In this document: positions 28,208 to 37,418 of the stretch, piece after piece
How the letters are laid out: each line of letters starts with the position of its first letter
Numbering within the stretch: the stretch's first letter is position 1
From: Coriobacteriia bacterium
GTDB lineage: Bacteria; Actinomycetota; Coriobacteriia; Anaerosomatales; Anaerosomataceae
Assembly: GCA_030652115.1 (NCBI GenBank)
Contig: JAUSBK010000003.1
Location: forward strand, 100,950 to 164,949
Direction of reading: 5' to 3'
Length of the DNA stretch: 64,000 nt
Position numbers and translations under genes: made by a program
Notes under the pieces: model-generated
What the model saw: only the letters and a program-made list of their open reading frames with translations
Database searches by the model: none
What the model was told of the DNA's origin: nothing

Positions 28208-29470
28208 ATGAAGATCGCTTCACCCGCGCGCGGTTGGATCGTCACGCTCGCCGGCATCGGTATCAACCTTGCGCTCGGCGTGCTCTACGCGTGGAGCATC
28301 ATCGCCAAGTCGCTTACGGCCGACTGGGGATGGACGGCCGGTGGCGCAAGTCTGCCCTACGCCGTCGCGTGCGGTGTCTTCGCCGTCTCGATGGTGTTCG
28401 CCGGTCGCGCGCAGGACCGCCTCGGGCCGCGGATCGTCGCCACGTTTGGCGGGGCGCTCACGGGACTCGGCATGATCGTGGCAAGCTTCGGTTCCGCCGA
28501 CACCCGTCTTCCGATCGTGCTCGGCTTCGGCGTGATGGCGGGCACCGGCATCGGTCTGGGCTATGCGGCGGCCACTCCGGCTGCTGTGAAGTGGTTCCCG
28601 GCCGCGAAGAAGGGGCTCATCACGGGTCTCGTGGTCTCGGGATTCGGTCTCGCGAGCGTCTACATCGCTCCGCTCACCCAGTGGCTGCTCGGCGCGTACG
28701 GCATCGCGATGACGTTCCGCATCCTGGGTGTGGGCTTCCTCATCTCCACCGTGACGCTTGCGCAGCTGCTCGGTAACCCGCCGAAGGAGCATGCGCCCGC
28801 GCAGCGGGTCGCGAACGCCGCGGCGGCACACCCGGCCGTCGCGCACCGCGAGTACGATTGGCATGAGATGATCCGCACCCCGCAGTTCGCGCTGCTGTGG
28901 CTGATGTACGCGTTCGCCGCATTCGCCGGTCTGATGATCATCGGGCACATGGCGAAGATCGCGGCGTTGCAGATGCCCGGCGCCGACCTCGGGTTCGCGC
29001 TCGTGGCCGTACTGGCGGTCGGCAATGCATCAGGTCGCGTGGTTGCGGGCATGGCCTCGGACCGCCTCGGTGGCACGAAGACCATGCTCGTCGTCTTCGT
29101 CATGCAGGCTGCGATGATGGGCGTGCTGTCCATCGCCGACGCGCCGGCGATGCTCGTGCCGGTCGCGGCGTTCGTGGGATTCAGCTACGGGGCGAACCTC
29201 GCGCTGTTCCCGTCCACCACCCAGGGCTACTTCGGCACGAAGAACTACGGCGTCAACTACGGCCTTGTCTTCACGGCATGGGGCGTGGGCGGCGTGTTCG
29301 GCTCCATGACGGCGGGCTCGATCGTCGACTCCACGGGAGGTTACGGGATCGCGTACGCGGTCGCCGCCGGGCTGTGTCTGGTCGCGGCTGCGCTCACCTT
29401 CGCGACGAAGCCGCCCAAGCCCTCCGAGGCCGCAGGCGAGAACGCCGACAGGGAGCTGCTGGCTGCGTAG
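28208..29470 (+). CDS. MFS transporter, OFA (oxalate:formate antiporter-like) family
   Basis: A 420-residue inner-membrane transporter with about twelve hydrophobic segments and a cytoplasmic loop at about 185-220. The first helix region has GIGINLALGVLYAWSI, and the fold contains GLGYAAATPAAVKWFP, both typical of the OFA branch (OxlT, YhjX). Substrate is probably a small carboxylate (oxalate, formate, pyruvate), but no decisive residue pattern is visible. ATG at 28208 with AGGGGG. Monocistronic between clpB and a convergent GerMN gene. Confidence 0.88.
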   Translation: MKIASPARGWIVTLAGIGINLALGVLYAWSIIAKSLTADWGWTAGGASLPYAVACGVFAVSMVFAGRAQDRLGPRIVATFGGALTGLGMIVASFGSADTRLPIVLGFGVMAGTGIGLGYAAATPAAVKWFPAAKKGLITGLVVSGFGLASVYIAPLTQWLLGAYGIAMTFRILGVGFLISTVTLAQLLGNPPKEHAPAQRVANAAAAHPAVAHREYDWHEMIRTPQFALLWLMYAFAAFAGLMIIGHMAKIAALQMPGADLGFALVAVLAVGNASGRVVAGMASDRLGGTKTMLVVFVMQAAMMGVLSIADAPAMLVPVAAFVGFSYGANLALFPSTTQGYFGTKNYGVNYGLVFTAWGVGGVFGSMTAGSIVDSTGGYGIAYAVAAGLCLVAAALTFATKPPKPSEAAGENADRELLAA

Positions 29471-29496
29471 AAGCGGCGTGAGGTGGCGAGGAGGCC

Positions 29497-30411
29497 TCAG
29501 GGCCCAAGCGTCACCGGCACCTCGACCACGTTGATGTCCGAGCCGTCTTTGGCCGACTGCTCGTAGACCACGATGGCGCCCTCGCCACCGGCTGCGAGCG
29601 GGTAGGAGACGCTCACGTCGAAGGTACCGCGCGTGCCCGTGCCGGAGGTCGCCATGGCCGGGACTTCGACGATCGTGCTGCCGTCGCGCCCGAGGATGCG
29701 CACCATGAACGCAGCTTCGAAGGTGTTCGCGGTGCCGGTGAGGCGCACGGGGTTTCCGACGGTCATGCCAGGTGTCGGGCTCTCCAGGAAGATCGCGGGG
29801 AGCACGTACTCGTAGTCCCCCCGCTCCTGCGGCTCGTCGAGCATGATGCCCTCACCGCCGAAGACGTCCACGACGTCGCCGTCCATCATGAGCACGACCC
29901 GGTCCACGGTGGAGAATTGCGTGAGCGTGTATACAACCTGGGCGAGCCGCATCGTCATCGAGAGCGTGCCGCCGCCGGTGTCGTACTCGCCGGAGAGGTC
30001 GACGCGAGCCGTCCCGCCGTCGATCGTGAGGCCGAGAAGCCGCGTGCCCTCGGGCACCTCGCTGCCGAAACCCCATCCCTGCTCGGTGGCGGTGGGTCCG
30101 GCGAGCAGCTCCTCCACGGCCGCGCGTGCGAGCGCCGGTGTCTCGGGAACCTCGCGCGTCACGACACCGAGGTACTCGCCGCGCGCGAGATACACGCGCA
30201 CGGTCTGCGTGGCGGTGGACTCCGCCTCGACTTCGCCTTCGGCTTCGGTTTCGGGTTCGGACTCCTCGTCCGGCTCCACAGTCGCCGTCGTTTCAGTCTC
30301 GTCCCCTACGTCGTCCGCGCTCATCGTCCGGCCGGCGACCACGCCGGCGCCGATCGCCAGTGCGATCACCACGACGCCCAGCACCCAGAACCACCATGGC
30401 AGTGACTTCAT
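29497..30411 (-). CDS. Membrane-anchored GerMN / Gmad2 domain protein
   Basis: A 304-residue exported protein held by an N-terminal helix (about 7-27). A very acidic linker (about 33-66) leads to a GerMN domain (about 70-190, with VRVYLARGEYL and LLAGPTATEQGW) and then a Gmad2 immunoglobulin-like domain (about 205-304, ending with EVPVTLGP). In Bacillus such domains occur in spore proteins GerM and others, but they are widespread in non-sporulators on the cell surface. Nothing else here indicates sporulation. ATG at 30411 with GAAGGGG. Divergent from the PP2C phosphatase gene. Confidence 0.9.
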   Translation of the reverse strand: MKSLPWWFWVLGVVVIALAIGAGVVAGRTMSADDVGDETETTATVEPDEESEPETEAEGEVEAESTATQTVRVYLARGEYLGVVTREVPETPALARAAVEELLAGPTATEQGWGFGSEVPEGTRLLGLTIDGGTARVDLSGEYDTGGGTLSMTMRLAQVVYTLTQFSTVDRVVLMMDGDVVDVFGGEGIMLDEPQERGDYEYVLPAIFLESPTPGMTVGNPVRLTGTANTFEAAFMVRILGRDGSTIVEVPAMATSGTGTRGTFDVSVSYPLAAGGEGAIVVYEQSAKDGSDINVVEVPVTLGP

Positions 30412-30615
30412 GGCATCCCCTTCGTCGGTCTGTACGTTGTTCGTTCCACCGTTCGGCAGATGCCATACGGCTTATGGTGCCGTTCGTCAGCGATTCGGCG
30501 GGTTCCATCACTGCGTCACCGCCTGTCAGCACGCGTCTGTTGCCGCTGGGTATGTGTGCCGATAGGGATGACAGGCAGAGTATGCTCGTCACGGAATCCC
30601 CGGGAGGTGACCAGC

Positions 30616-32307
30616 GTGGACAACCGCTCCACAGAGGCGTCGGCTGCTGCTGCACACGCTCTGACCGATCCGGGTCGCGTCTCGATGCTGCTCGAAGGCG
30701 CGTCGTTCCCGGCGGCGCTGTGGTCGGGCTCCGAGCTCAAGTTCACGTGGATGAACGGCGTGTTCCGCGATCTCCTCGAAGACGTGCGTCCGCAGTGGGA
30801 CCTCCTGGGCATGCCGGTGCGGGGCTTCATGTCCGACTCGCGCAGCGCCTCCCGCTTCATCGATGTCGCCTATACGGGTCAGCCGATCACCGTCCCCGCG
30901 TACGAGTTCAAGACCTCGTGGGGCGACGTGACGTTCTGGCAGCTCTCATACCTGCCTGTTCCGGGCCGCATCGGGCATCCGTTCGATGTGCTGCTGCTTG
31001 CGGTGGACGTGTCGCTGTCGGTTGCGGAGCGCACATCGCAGGAGGCCGTCGCGGCTGACCTGCGGCGCGCCATCAACCTGATCGACGTCACGGTGCTCTC
31101 CTCACTCGATTCCGAAGACATCCTTCAGCGTGTGCTCGTGGAGGCCACCGAGGCTCTTGCCGCTGACTGGGGCTGGATCGCCGAGCGCGATGACGGCTAC
31201 TGGGTGTTCCGCAACGTCCACGGCTGGCCTGCCGAGATGACGGGCCTGAAGTTCCGGGAGGACGAGGTCTCGCTCCCGTCGCTCGTGGCCAAGACGGGGC
31301 ACGCGCTCGCGGTCTCGCAGTCGGATGCGACGCGGCGCGAGCAGTTCGAACTGATGGTGAAGCACGACATCGGCGCGTTCGCGCTCGTGCCCCTCAAGAG
31401 CCGGGGCGAGGTCACCGGTGCGATGGGCTTCTGCTGGGACGAAGACGTGAGCTTCGGCGACGCACAGCACGACCTGCTGCAGAAGCTCGAGTTGTCGCTC
31501 TCGCTCGCCCTCGAGAACGCCCGGCAGTACGCCAACGAGCGTCACCTGACCCGGCAGCTACGAGGCGCGTTCTTCGGTGCACCTGCGACGGTGCCCGGCT
31601 TCGAGATGGGCCACCTGTACCACGCAGTTTCGGGCGTGAGCTACGTGGGCGGCGACTTCTACGACGTCATTCCGCTCGAGGCGGGACGGCTCGGCGTGCT
31701 CATCGGCGATGTCGCGGGCCACGGCGCAGAGGCGGCGGGCCTCACCGCGCTCGTGAAGAGCGCGATGCGCTCCGAGGCGCTGCGTCTGCCCTCACCGCAG
31801 CTCGTGATGGACCGTGCGAACGACCTGGTGCTCCGGGGGGCCGCGCCGCACGAGTTCGTCTCGGCATTCTTCGGCCTGATCGACGGCTCCACGGGTCATA
31901 TGGCGTACAGCCTGGCCGGCCATCCGCCACCCGTGATCGTCCGTGCGGACGGCGTGCCGGTGCTGCTCCCCGACGATGGGGGCGTGCTGGGCGCGCTTGG
32001 CGGGATGCGCTACGACAATCATGACGCGCATCTGGACGTCGGCGACCTGCTGGTGATGTACACCGACGGGCTTGTGGACGCGCGGTCGCCGCGCGGCGAG
32101 TCCTTCGGCACCGATCGGCTGCTGCGCGCGTGCGCCGAGGCGGCCGGGGAATCGGCATCGACGGTTCCCGAGTCGCTGTTCATGTCGGCCTTCGGCTTTT
32201 CCGAGGGACGGCTCGCCGATGACATCGCGATCGTGGCGCTGCGGCGTACCGAGGCAGCCGGCGGGTACGACCAGGGTCGCCTCGAACTCGAGTCGGCGGT
32301 CGCTTAG
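30616..32307 (+). CDS. PAS-GAF-PP2C (RsbU/SpoIIE-type) serine phosphatase
   Basis: A 563-residue sensor phosphatase. PAS-like domain (about 10-135), GAF domain (about 155-325) and a PP2C-type SpoIIE domain (about 345-545) with the metal motifs GGDFYD, IGDVAGHG, YTDGLVDA and DDIAIVALR. Such proteins dephosphorylate anti-anti-sigma factors and feed stress or motility responses, but no partner anti-sigma/anti-anti-sigma pair lies in the window. GTG at 30616 with GGGAGGTGA 7 bases upstream; longer frames are Cys/Arg noise. No transmembrane segment is visible, so it is probably cytoplasmic. Confidence 0.92.
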   Translation: MDNRSTEASAAAAHALTDPGRVSMLLEGASFPAALWSGSELKFTWMNGVFRDLLEDVRPQWDLLGMPVRGFMSDSRSASRFIDVAYTGQPITVPAYEFKTSWGDVTFWQLSYLPVPGRIGHPFDVLLLAVDVSLSVAERTSQEAVAADLRRAINLIDVTVLSSLDSEDILQRVLVEATEALAADWGWIAERDDGYWVFRNVHGWPAEMTGLKFREDEVSLPSLVAKTGHALAVSQSDATRREQFELMVKHDIGAFALVPLKSRGEVTGAMGFCWDEDVSFGDAQHDLLQKLELSLSLALENARQYANERHLTRQLRGAFFGAPATVPGFEMGHLYHAVSGVSYVGGDFYDVIPLEAGRLGVLIGDVAGHGAEAAGLTALVKSAMRSEALRLPSPQLVMDRANDLVLRGAAPHEFVSAFFGLIDGSTGHMAYSLAGHPPPVIVRADGVPVLLPDDGGVLGALGGMRYDNHDAHLDVGDLLVMYTDGLVDARSPRGESFGTDRLLRACAEAAGESASTVPESLFMSAFGFSEGRLADDIAIVALRRTEAAGGYDQGRLELESAVA

Positions 32308-32436
32308 CGGTTCTGCGCCCCGTCCATCCTTTGTTTCGAGCCGTCCGCGTGGCGTCTTCCGCCTGCCCTTTACATGCGTGCTCGACCGGCAATACAGTCA
32401 TGGCAGACGCGTCGATCATGCGAGGGGGCCTCCACC

Positions 32437-33489
32437 ATGCTGTGCCCGAACTGTCAGGCCGAAGTCCGCGACGGTGCCGCGTTCTGCGGCTCGTGTGGAG
32501 CGACCATCGAACAGGCCCCGGCATCCGCCGCGGTGACCGAGTCTTTACCGCAGCCGACGGCGCCGATGCCCGGACCGGATCCGGCCGCCCAGGCGGCGTA
32601 CCAGGCGCAGGTTGCCGAGTACGAACGGCAGAAGGCCGCATACGAGCAGGCGCAGTACGCCCAGCAGGTGGCTGCATACGAGCAGGAGAAGGTCGCGTAC
32701 GACCAGCAGGTCGCCGGGCAGCAAGCCGCTTACGGCGCGCCAGTCACACAGGCGGCTCCTCCCAAGAAGAAGACCGGGCTCGTGGTCGCGATCGTGATCA
32801 TCCTCATCCTGCTGCTGGTCGGCTGCAGCGTGGGAGGCTTCTTCGCCTACAAGGCGTGGAACGACAAGAACAACGAGACGCCGGGGACGACCGACACCGG
32901 AACGACCGACACCGATGCGGGCGACAGTGATACGGATGGTACAGACACCGATTCGGGCAATGCGCTCGACAGCTACGCCACTGCTGACGAGGCCGTGATG
33001 GCACAGCTCGACGCCTCGGGGGTCGGCGACTGGGTGTATCAGCTCTACGACGAGGGCGACGGTTACGCCACGTACTGGGCCGGCCCGCCGAATAGCGAGT
33101 TTGTCGACGAGATCTACCTGGAGCAGAACCCCGACGGGACCTGGTCGGTCATCGAGGTGAGCGGCCTCGACTTCGGCGGTGACGTCTCGGGCAGCCCGGC
33201 CGACGAGGCCATGTGGATTGTCGACATGCACCTCTCCTACGTGCAGAGCGACATGGGCCTGGAGGCGCAGTCACTCACCGTCGACCCGTTCCGCTCGGAC
33301 GCCGCGAGCGCGGCGGTCTCGGGTGGCGGATTCGATTACTACTCGGTCGACGGCTATACCGAGCAGTCGGACGGCAGCTTCTGGGTGCAGACCACGCAGT
33401 CGTGGTACGGCAGCGTGGAGGGCTGGGAGTACTGGGTGGTGCCCACCGAGGTCGGCTACATGATCGCGGACCTCCGCTACATGGAGTAG
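32437..33489 (+). CDS. Zinc-ribbon membrane protein with extracellular C-terminal domain
   Basis: A 350-residue protein. An N-terminal zinc ribbon (CPNC...CGSC at about 3-23) is followed by a Gln/Tyr/Ala-rich stretch built from AYEQ-type repeats (about 50-105), a membrane helix (about 115-140), a Thr/Asp-rich linker (about 148-175) and a C-terminal domain (about 178-350) rich in Trp, Tyr and acidic residues. Function not recognised. Zinc-ribbon-plus-helix proteins are common and often scaffold membrane complexes. ATG at 32437 with GAGGGGG. Convergent with the 197-residue hypothetical downstream. Confidence 0.8.
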   Translation: MLCPNCQAEVRDGAAFCGSCGATIEQAPASAAVTESLPQPTAPMPGPDPAAQAAYQAQVAEYERQKAAYEQAQYAQQVAAYEQEKVAYDQQVAGQQAAYGAPVTQAAPPKKKTGLVVAIVIILILLLVGCSVGGFFAYKAWNDKNNETPGTTDTGTTDTDAGDSDTDGTDTDSGNALDSYATADEAVMAQLDASGVGDWVYQLYDEGDGYATYWAGPPNSEFVDEIYLEQNPDGTWSVIEVSGLDFGGDVSGSPADEAMWIVDMHLSYVQSDMGLEAQSLTVDPFRSDAASAAVSGGGFDYYSVDGYTEQSDGSFWVQTTQSWYGSVEGWEYWVVPTEVGYMIADLRYME

Positions 33490-33491
33490 CG

Positions 33492-34085
33492 CTACTGCCG
33501 TTCGAGGACGTCGCGCGCTCGGCTCATGCCGTAGGCCACAGCCGGGCGGAGGCTCTTGCTGTTGCCCCAGACCTTGATCTCGCGGTAGTACTCATGCATG
33601 CCGGCGATGGCGATCACGAGGTACGCGCGCTCGAGCGGCGGCAGGGTATCGGTCAGCTTCTGCAGGTGGCACAGCGCCGCCGCCTGGGCGTCCGCGTCCT
33701 CGGGATCCGTCGGGCGCGTCTCGCTGCAGCGGTACTCGCCGGGGGCCACCCTGGTCAGCACCGAGGACCACACCGCTCGAGGCTCCTCGCACACCTCGAC
33801 GAGGGTCCGGCCGTGCGCCACATCCACCGGCTCTCCCTGCGGGGCAGCGGCCAGGCGCTTGACCGCATCATCCATCCAACCGACGAGTTCCTCGGCGGTG
33901 TCGCGATAGCTCAGGAAGAAGAGGAGCCGCGCGTAGTACATGAGGAAGTGCAGCACGGCGTTGTAGCCGCTCTCCTGACGCTCGGCTTGCTCCAGCCACA
34001 ACTCGACACGCGCACGGTCCTCGCCGAGGAGCGCGATCTCCACAGATGCCACAGGCGTCTTCTCGCTCTTGCCGAACAGGCCCAT
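33492..34085 (-). CDS. Hypothetical protein, 197 residues
   Basis: Not assigned to a family. The N-terminus MGLFGKSEK, mixed charge, and several amphipathic helices suggest a soluble cytoplasmic protein. Segment YARLLFFLSYRDTAEELVGW is the most conserved-looking. Two cysteines lie in the C-terminal half. ATG at 34085 is supported by AAGGAGA. It stops 2 bases from the end of the convergent zinc-ribbon gene. Confidence 0.75.
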   Translation of the reverse strand: MGLFGKSEKTPVASVEIALLGEDRARVELWLEQAERQESGYNAVLHFLMYYARLLFFLSYRDTAEELVGWMDDAVKRLAAAPQGEPVDVAHGRTLVEVCEEPRAVWSSVLTRVAPGEYRCSETRPTDPEDADAQAAALCHLQKLTDTLPPLERAYLVIAIAGMHEYYREIKVWGNSKSLRPAVAYGMSRARDVLERQ

Positions 34086-34201
34086 ACGGTCTCCTTGCTC
34101 CGGTCGTCCAAGCCTAGCACGTCGCGCGGCCTGCCAACCCGGGGCATGTGGCACAATGGCGTAAGCCGACACCCGCAGGGTGGGCGAGGAGGTCCTGAAC
34201 G

Positions 34202-34327
34202 ATGGAGATTCGCTTTCACAGTCCCTACAGGCACGCAGTCTCGGGTCTGCTGGTCGAGATCGTCTCGTTCGCGGCGTTCATGCTGTTCGCGGCCGGGCTT
34301 GCGCTCCTCGCTGCGTGGATCCGGTAG
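34202..34327 (+). CDS. 41-residue single-span membrane protein upstream of trkH
   Basis: GAGGAGGT lies 9 bases before ATG at 34202. The frame encodes 41 residues: a polar start (MEIRFHSPYRHA), a hydrophobic helix (about 15-39) and a final Arg. The stop is 9 bases before the ATG of trkH, so translation is probably coupled. By position it may be an accessory peptide for TrkH, as KdpF is for the Kdp pump. There is no sequence match to KdpF that I can see. It is too short to be caught by usual length cut-offs. Confidence 0.65.
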   Translation: MEIRFHSPYRHAVSGLLVEIVSFAAFMLFAAGLALLAAWIR

Positions 34328-34336
34328 GTAGCCCGG

Positions 34337-35860
34337 ATGTGGGTCGGACTTCGCTCGCGGGACCGCGACATCATCGCTCACTACGTCGGAATACTCATGG
34401 TGTCGTTCGCCGGCGCCATGCTCATCCCGCTGCTAACGGCACTCGTGGCGGGGGAGTGGGATCCCGCGCTCGACTATGTGTGTGGGATCGGCGTTGCCGC
34501 AGGCCTCGGAGGCATGCTTGCCAGTCGGGCGCCATGGGGAGTGCATCTCGATCGGCAGAACGCGCTTGTCGTGACCGCCCTGGTCTGGCTGGCTGCGTCG
34601 CTGGTCGGGGCGGTGCCGCTGGCGCTGTCCGGTCACTATGGCAGCTTCCTTGACGCGCTGTTCGATGCGATGTCCGGTTTCACCACTTCGGGTCTCACGC
34701 TCGTACAGGACCTGGATCACCTGCCGCTTGCGCACAATATGTGGCGGCACCTCACGCATCTCATCGGCGGGCAGGGCATCGTCGTCGCCGTGCTGACGCT
34801 TGCCTTCGGCGTGCGCGGAGGCGGAGCGGTGTCGCTCTATCAGGCCGAGGGTCGTGACGAGCGGATTCTGCCGAACGTGATGCACACCGCGCGCTTCATC
34901 TGGTTCGTGACGTTGATATACGTGTCACTCGGGACGGCGATCCTCTCGGTAGGCAATCTCCTTGCCGGTATGGAACTCGGCCGGGCCGTACTGCACGGCT
35001 TCTGGCACACGATCGCGTGTTATGACACGGGAGGCTTCGCGCCCCAGTCGCAAAACGCGCTCTACTACCACAGCCCGCTGTTCGAGATCGTCACGGTCAT
35101 GCTGATGCTCGCGGGGATGCTCAACTTCAACCTGCACGCGGATATCTGGCGCGGCGACCGCAGGGAGCTGTTCAGGAACATCGAGTCGCGCACGCTGGCC
35201 GTGCACATCGGTCTGCTGTCGCTTGCCGTGGGGCTGGGTCTGGGCGCCACCGCACTTTACTCGGAGCCGGGAGAGGTGCTTCGCAAAGGCCTCTACCATC
35301 TACTTTCGGCGCACAGCGGAACGGGCCAGCAGACGCTGTATGCCGCCCAGTGGACGCGTGGGTACGGTGACCTGGCGCTCGTCGCTGTCATGCTTGCGAT
35401 GGCGCTCGGCGGCATGGCGTCATCGACTGCGGGTGGCATCAAGGCGTTACGCGCGGGTCTCATCTTCAAGGGCCTGCTGCTTCGCATCAAGCAGGCCATC
35501 GCTCCTCAGAGCGCGATCGTCGGCATGAAGTTCCATCACCTGACCGACGTGCACCTGACCGCAGACGCCGTGTCGGGCGCACTGATCGTCTTCGCGCTGT
35601 ATGTTGTGTCGTACGTGACCGGCGCGCTGGTTGGCCTTGCGTACGGCTATCCCGCGCGTGAGGCGCTCTTCGAGTCGATCTCGGCCACGGCAAACGTGGG
35701 CCTCTCGGCGGGGATCACCTCGCCCGCGATGCCCGCGGGACTTAAGATCACCTATATCCTGCAGATGTGGACGGGGCGGCTCGAGTTCGTTGCGGTGCTT
35801 GCCATGGTGGCGAGCCTGGTGGCCTCCGTGCGCTCTCGTGCGAGACGGGGGCGGGCATGA
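34337..35860 (+). CDS. trkH: Potassium uptake channel subunit TrkH
   Basis: A 507-residue inner-membrane K+ channel subunit of the Trk/Ktr superfamily. Four pore loops with filter glycines are visible: TTSGLT, DTGGFA, SGTGQQT and ANVGLS, each in a membrane-loop-membrane unit. Trk systems need the NAD-binding TrkA; none is encoded here. ATG at 34337. The preceding 41-residue peptide is closely linked, and the next gene overlaps by ATGA. Confidence 0.92.
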   Translation: MWVGLRSRDRDIIAHYVGILMVSFAGAMLIPLLTALVAGEWDPALDYVCGIGVAAGLGGMLASRAPWGVHLDRQNALVVTALVWLAASLVGAVPLALSGHYGSFLDALFDAMSGFTTSGLTLVQDLDHLPLAHNMWRHLTHLIGGQGIVVAVLTLAFGVRGGGAVSLYQAEGRDERILPNVMHTARFIWFVTLIYVSLGTAILSVGNLLAGMELGRAVLHGFWHTIACYDTGGFAPQSQNALYYHSPLFEIVTVMLMLAGMLNFNLHADIWRGDRRELFRNIESRTLAVHIGLLSLAVGLGLGATALYSEPGEVLRKGLYHLLSAHSGTGQQTLYAAQWTRGYGDLALVAVMLAMALGGMASSTAGGIKALRAGLIFKGLLLRIKQAIAPQSAIVGMKFHHLTDVHLTADAVSGALIVFALYVVSYVTGALVGLAYGYPAREALFESISATANVGLSAGITSPAMPAGLKITYILQMWTGRLEFVAVLAMVASLVASVRSRARRGRA

Positions 35861-36366
35861 GGATCAGGTTGGTCGTGCTGCTGATGGTCGTAGCGCTGGT
35901 GGCGTTGCCCGCTCGAGGAATCGCGGTGGAAGTCGTGTCCCGGACTTCGGCGGCTGAGCTGGTGAGCGCCGAAAGCGGGCTGGACGGCTCGACCGTCACG
36001 TTCGAGGGTGAAGTGGTCAGCGAGGTGCTGGCCGGCGGTCGCGGTCACGTCTGGGTGAACGTGCTGTCAGATGGCGTCGCGATCGGGGTCTGGGCGCCTG
36101 CCGAGCTGGCCGACGACCTTGAGGTCTTCGGCGACTGGGGTCACAACGGCGATCGCGTGGTGGTGACCGGCACCTTCAACCAGGCCTGTGATGTGCACGG
36201 TGGCGATCTCGACGTACACGCGACGTCCGTCGAGTTGCTTGAGCGCGGCAGCGAGCGTCACCACCCGGCGGCGTTCTGGAAGCTGGGCGTCGGGGCGGGG
36301 GGCATCGTCCTTGGCCTGCTCGGACATCGCCGCATGCGGCGGCGCGAGGAGGACGATCGCTGGTGA
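35857..36366 (+). CDS. Exported OB-fold-like protein with C-terminal helix
   Basis: A 169-residue protein overlapping the trkH stop (ATGA). Signal peptide at about 3-24 (LVVLLMVVALVALPARG), a beta-rich domain (about 40-135) whose strand pattern VTFEGEVVSE...VWVNVLSDG...VVVTGTF resembles an OB fold, and a C-terminal hydrophobic stretch (about 146-158) followed by HRRMRRREED. Function unknown. The overlap with trkH and with the aldolase suggests one operon, perhaps without a shared function. Confidence 0.75.
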   Translation: MRIRLVVLLMVVALVALPARGIAVEVVSRTSAAELVSAESGLDGSTVTFEGEVVSEVLAGGRGHVWVNVLSDGVAIGVWAPAELADDLEVFGDWGHNGDRVVVTGTFNQACDVHGGDLDVHATSVELLERGSERHHPAAFWKLGVGAGGIVLGLLGHRRMRRREEDDRW

Positions 36367-37391
36367 TGGAGGCACTGCGTGGTTTCGCGAGCGACAACGC
36401 GTCGGGGGCGCACCCGGCGGTGCTCGCTGCCATGGCCGAAGCGAATCGGGGCCACGTCCACGCGTATGGCGACGATCCGGTGACCGCACAGGCCCGCGGG
36501 CTCGTGCAGGGGCACTTCGGCGCGCAGGCGGAGGCCTTCTTCGTCTTCAACGGCACCGGTGCGAACGTGACCGCGCTCCAGGCGCTGATGCGTCCGTTCG
36601 AAGCGGTGATCTGTCCCGCAACGGCGCACATCAACGCCGATGAGTGTGGGGCACCCGAGCGATTCACCGGCGGGAAGCTGCTGGCGGTTCCCACGCCAGA
36701 TGGCAAGCTCACGCCTACGCTCATCGAGGGCGCGATCACGGGCGTGGGCTTCGAGCATGCGAGTCAGCCGCGCGTCGTGTCCATTACGCAGTCCACCGAG
36801 TACGGGACGGTCTACTCGGCACGTGAGCTGGAAGCGGTAGTCGCCACTGCCCGCACGTTCGGACTCCGGGTCCATGTCGACGGCGCCCGGCTCGCGAATG
36901 CTGCTGCGTCCCTCGGCTGTTCGCTCGGCGAGGCCTGTGCCGGCGCGGATGTGGTGTCCTTCGGCGCGACGAAGAACGGTGCGGTGCTCGCCGAGTCCGT
37001 GGTGTTCCTCGATCCTGCGCTCGCCACCGACTTCAAGTACGTGCGCAAACAGAGCGCGCAGCTGGCGTCGAAGATGCGGTTCGTGAGCGCGCAGTTCGCG
37101 GCGCTCCTGGAGGGCGACCTGTGGCTCGAGAACGCCGGACACGCGAACGCGATGGCGCGGTTGCTCGCGGAGCGCGCGGGCGCGGTGCCGGGCGTGCGCA
37201 TAACGCAGCGTGTCGACGCCAACGAGGTCTTTGCGGTGCTTCCCCACGACGCCATCGCGCCGCTCCAGGCCGAGTTCGACTTCTACACCTGGGACGAACG
37301 TGCTGATGAGGTCCGGTGGGTCACCAGCTGGGACACGACCACGGAGGACGTTGAGCGCTTCGCCGCCGCGATTGCTCGTGAGCTAGGCTGA
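36366..37391 (+). CDS. ltaE: Threonine aldolase, low-specificity type
   Basis: PLP-dependent beta-eliminating lyase that splits threonine or allo-threonine into glycine and acetaldehyde. The 341 residues show family motifs: SDNASGAHPAV near the N-terminus, FVFNGTGANV, the Asp of VHVDGARLANA, and PLP-Lys203 in FGATKNGA. ATG at 36366 overlaps the previous stop as TGATG; an in-frame GTG three bases earlier is a less likely start. Last gene of the trkH operon, convergent with the peroxiredoxin gene. Confidence 0.92.
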   Translation: MEALRGFASDNASGAHPAVLAAMAEANRGHVHAYGDDPVTAQARGLVQGHFGAQAEAFFVFNGTGANVTALQALMRPFEAVICPATAHINADECGAPERFTGGKLLAVPTPDGKLTPTLIEGAITGVGFEHASQPRVVSITQSTEYGTVYSARELEAVVATARTFGLRVHVDGARLANAAASLGCSLGEACAGADVVSFGATKNGAVLAESVVFLDPALATDFKYVRKQSAQLASKMRFVSAQFAALLEGDLWLENAGHANAMARLLAERAGAVPGVRITQRVDANEVFAVLPHDAIAPLQAEFDFYTWDERADEVRWVTSWDTTTEDVERFAAAIARELG

Positions 37392-37418
37392 GACCGAAGG
37401 CGCGGCTGCGGGTTGGCG

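Noticed and set aside
29497..30411. GerMN/Gmad2 gene as evidence of sporulation
   Set aside because: These domains are common in non-sporulating actinobacteria and no other sporulation gene is seen.
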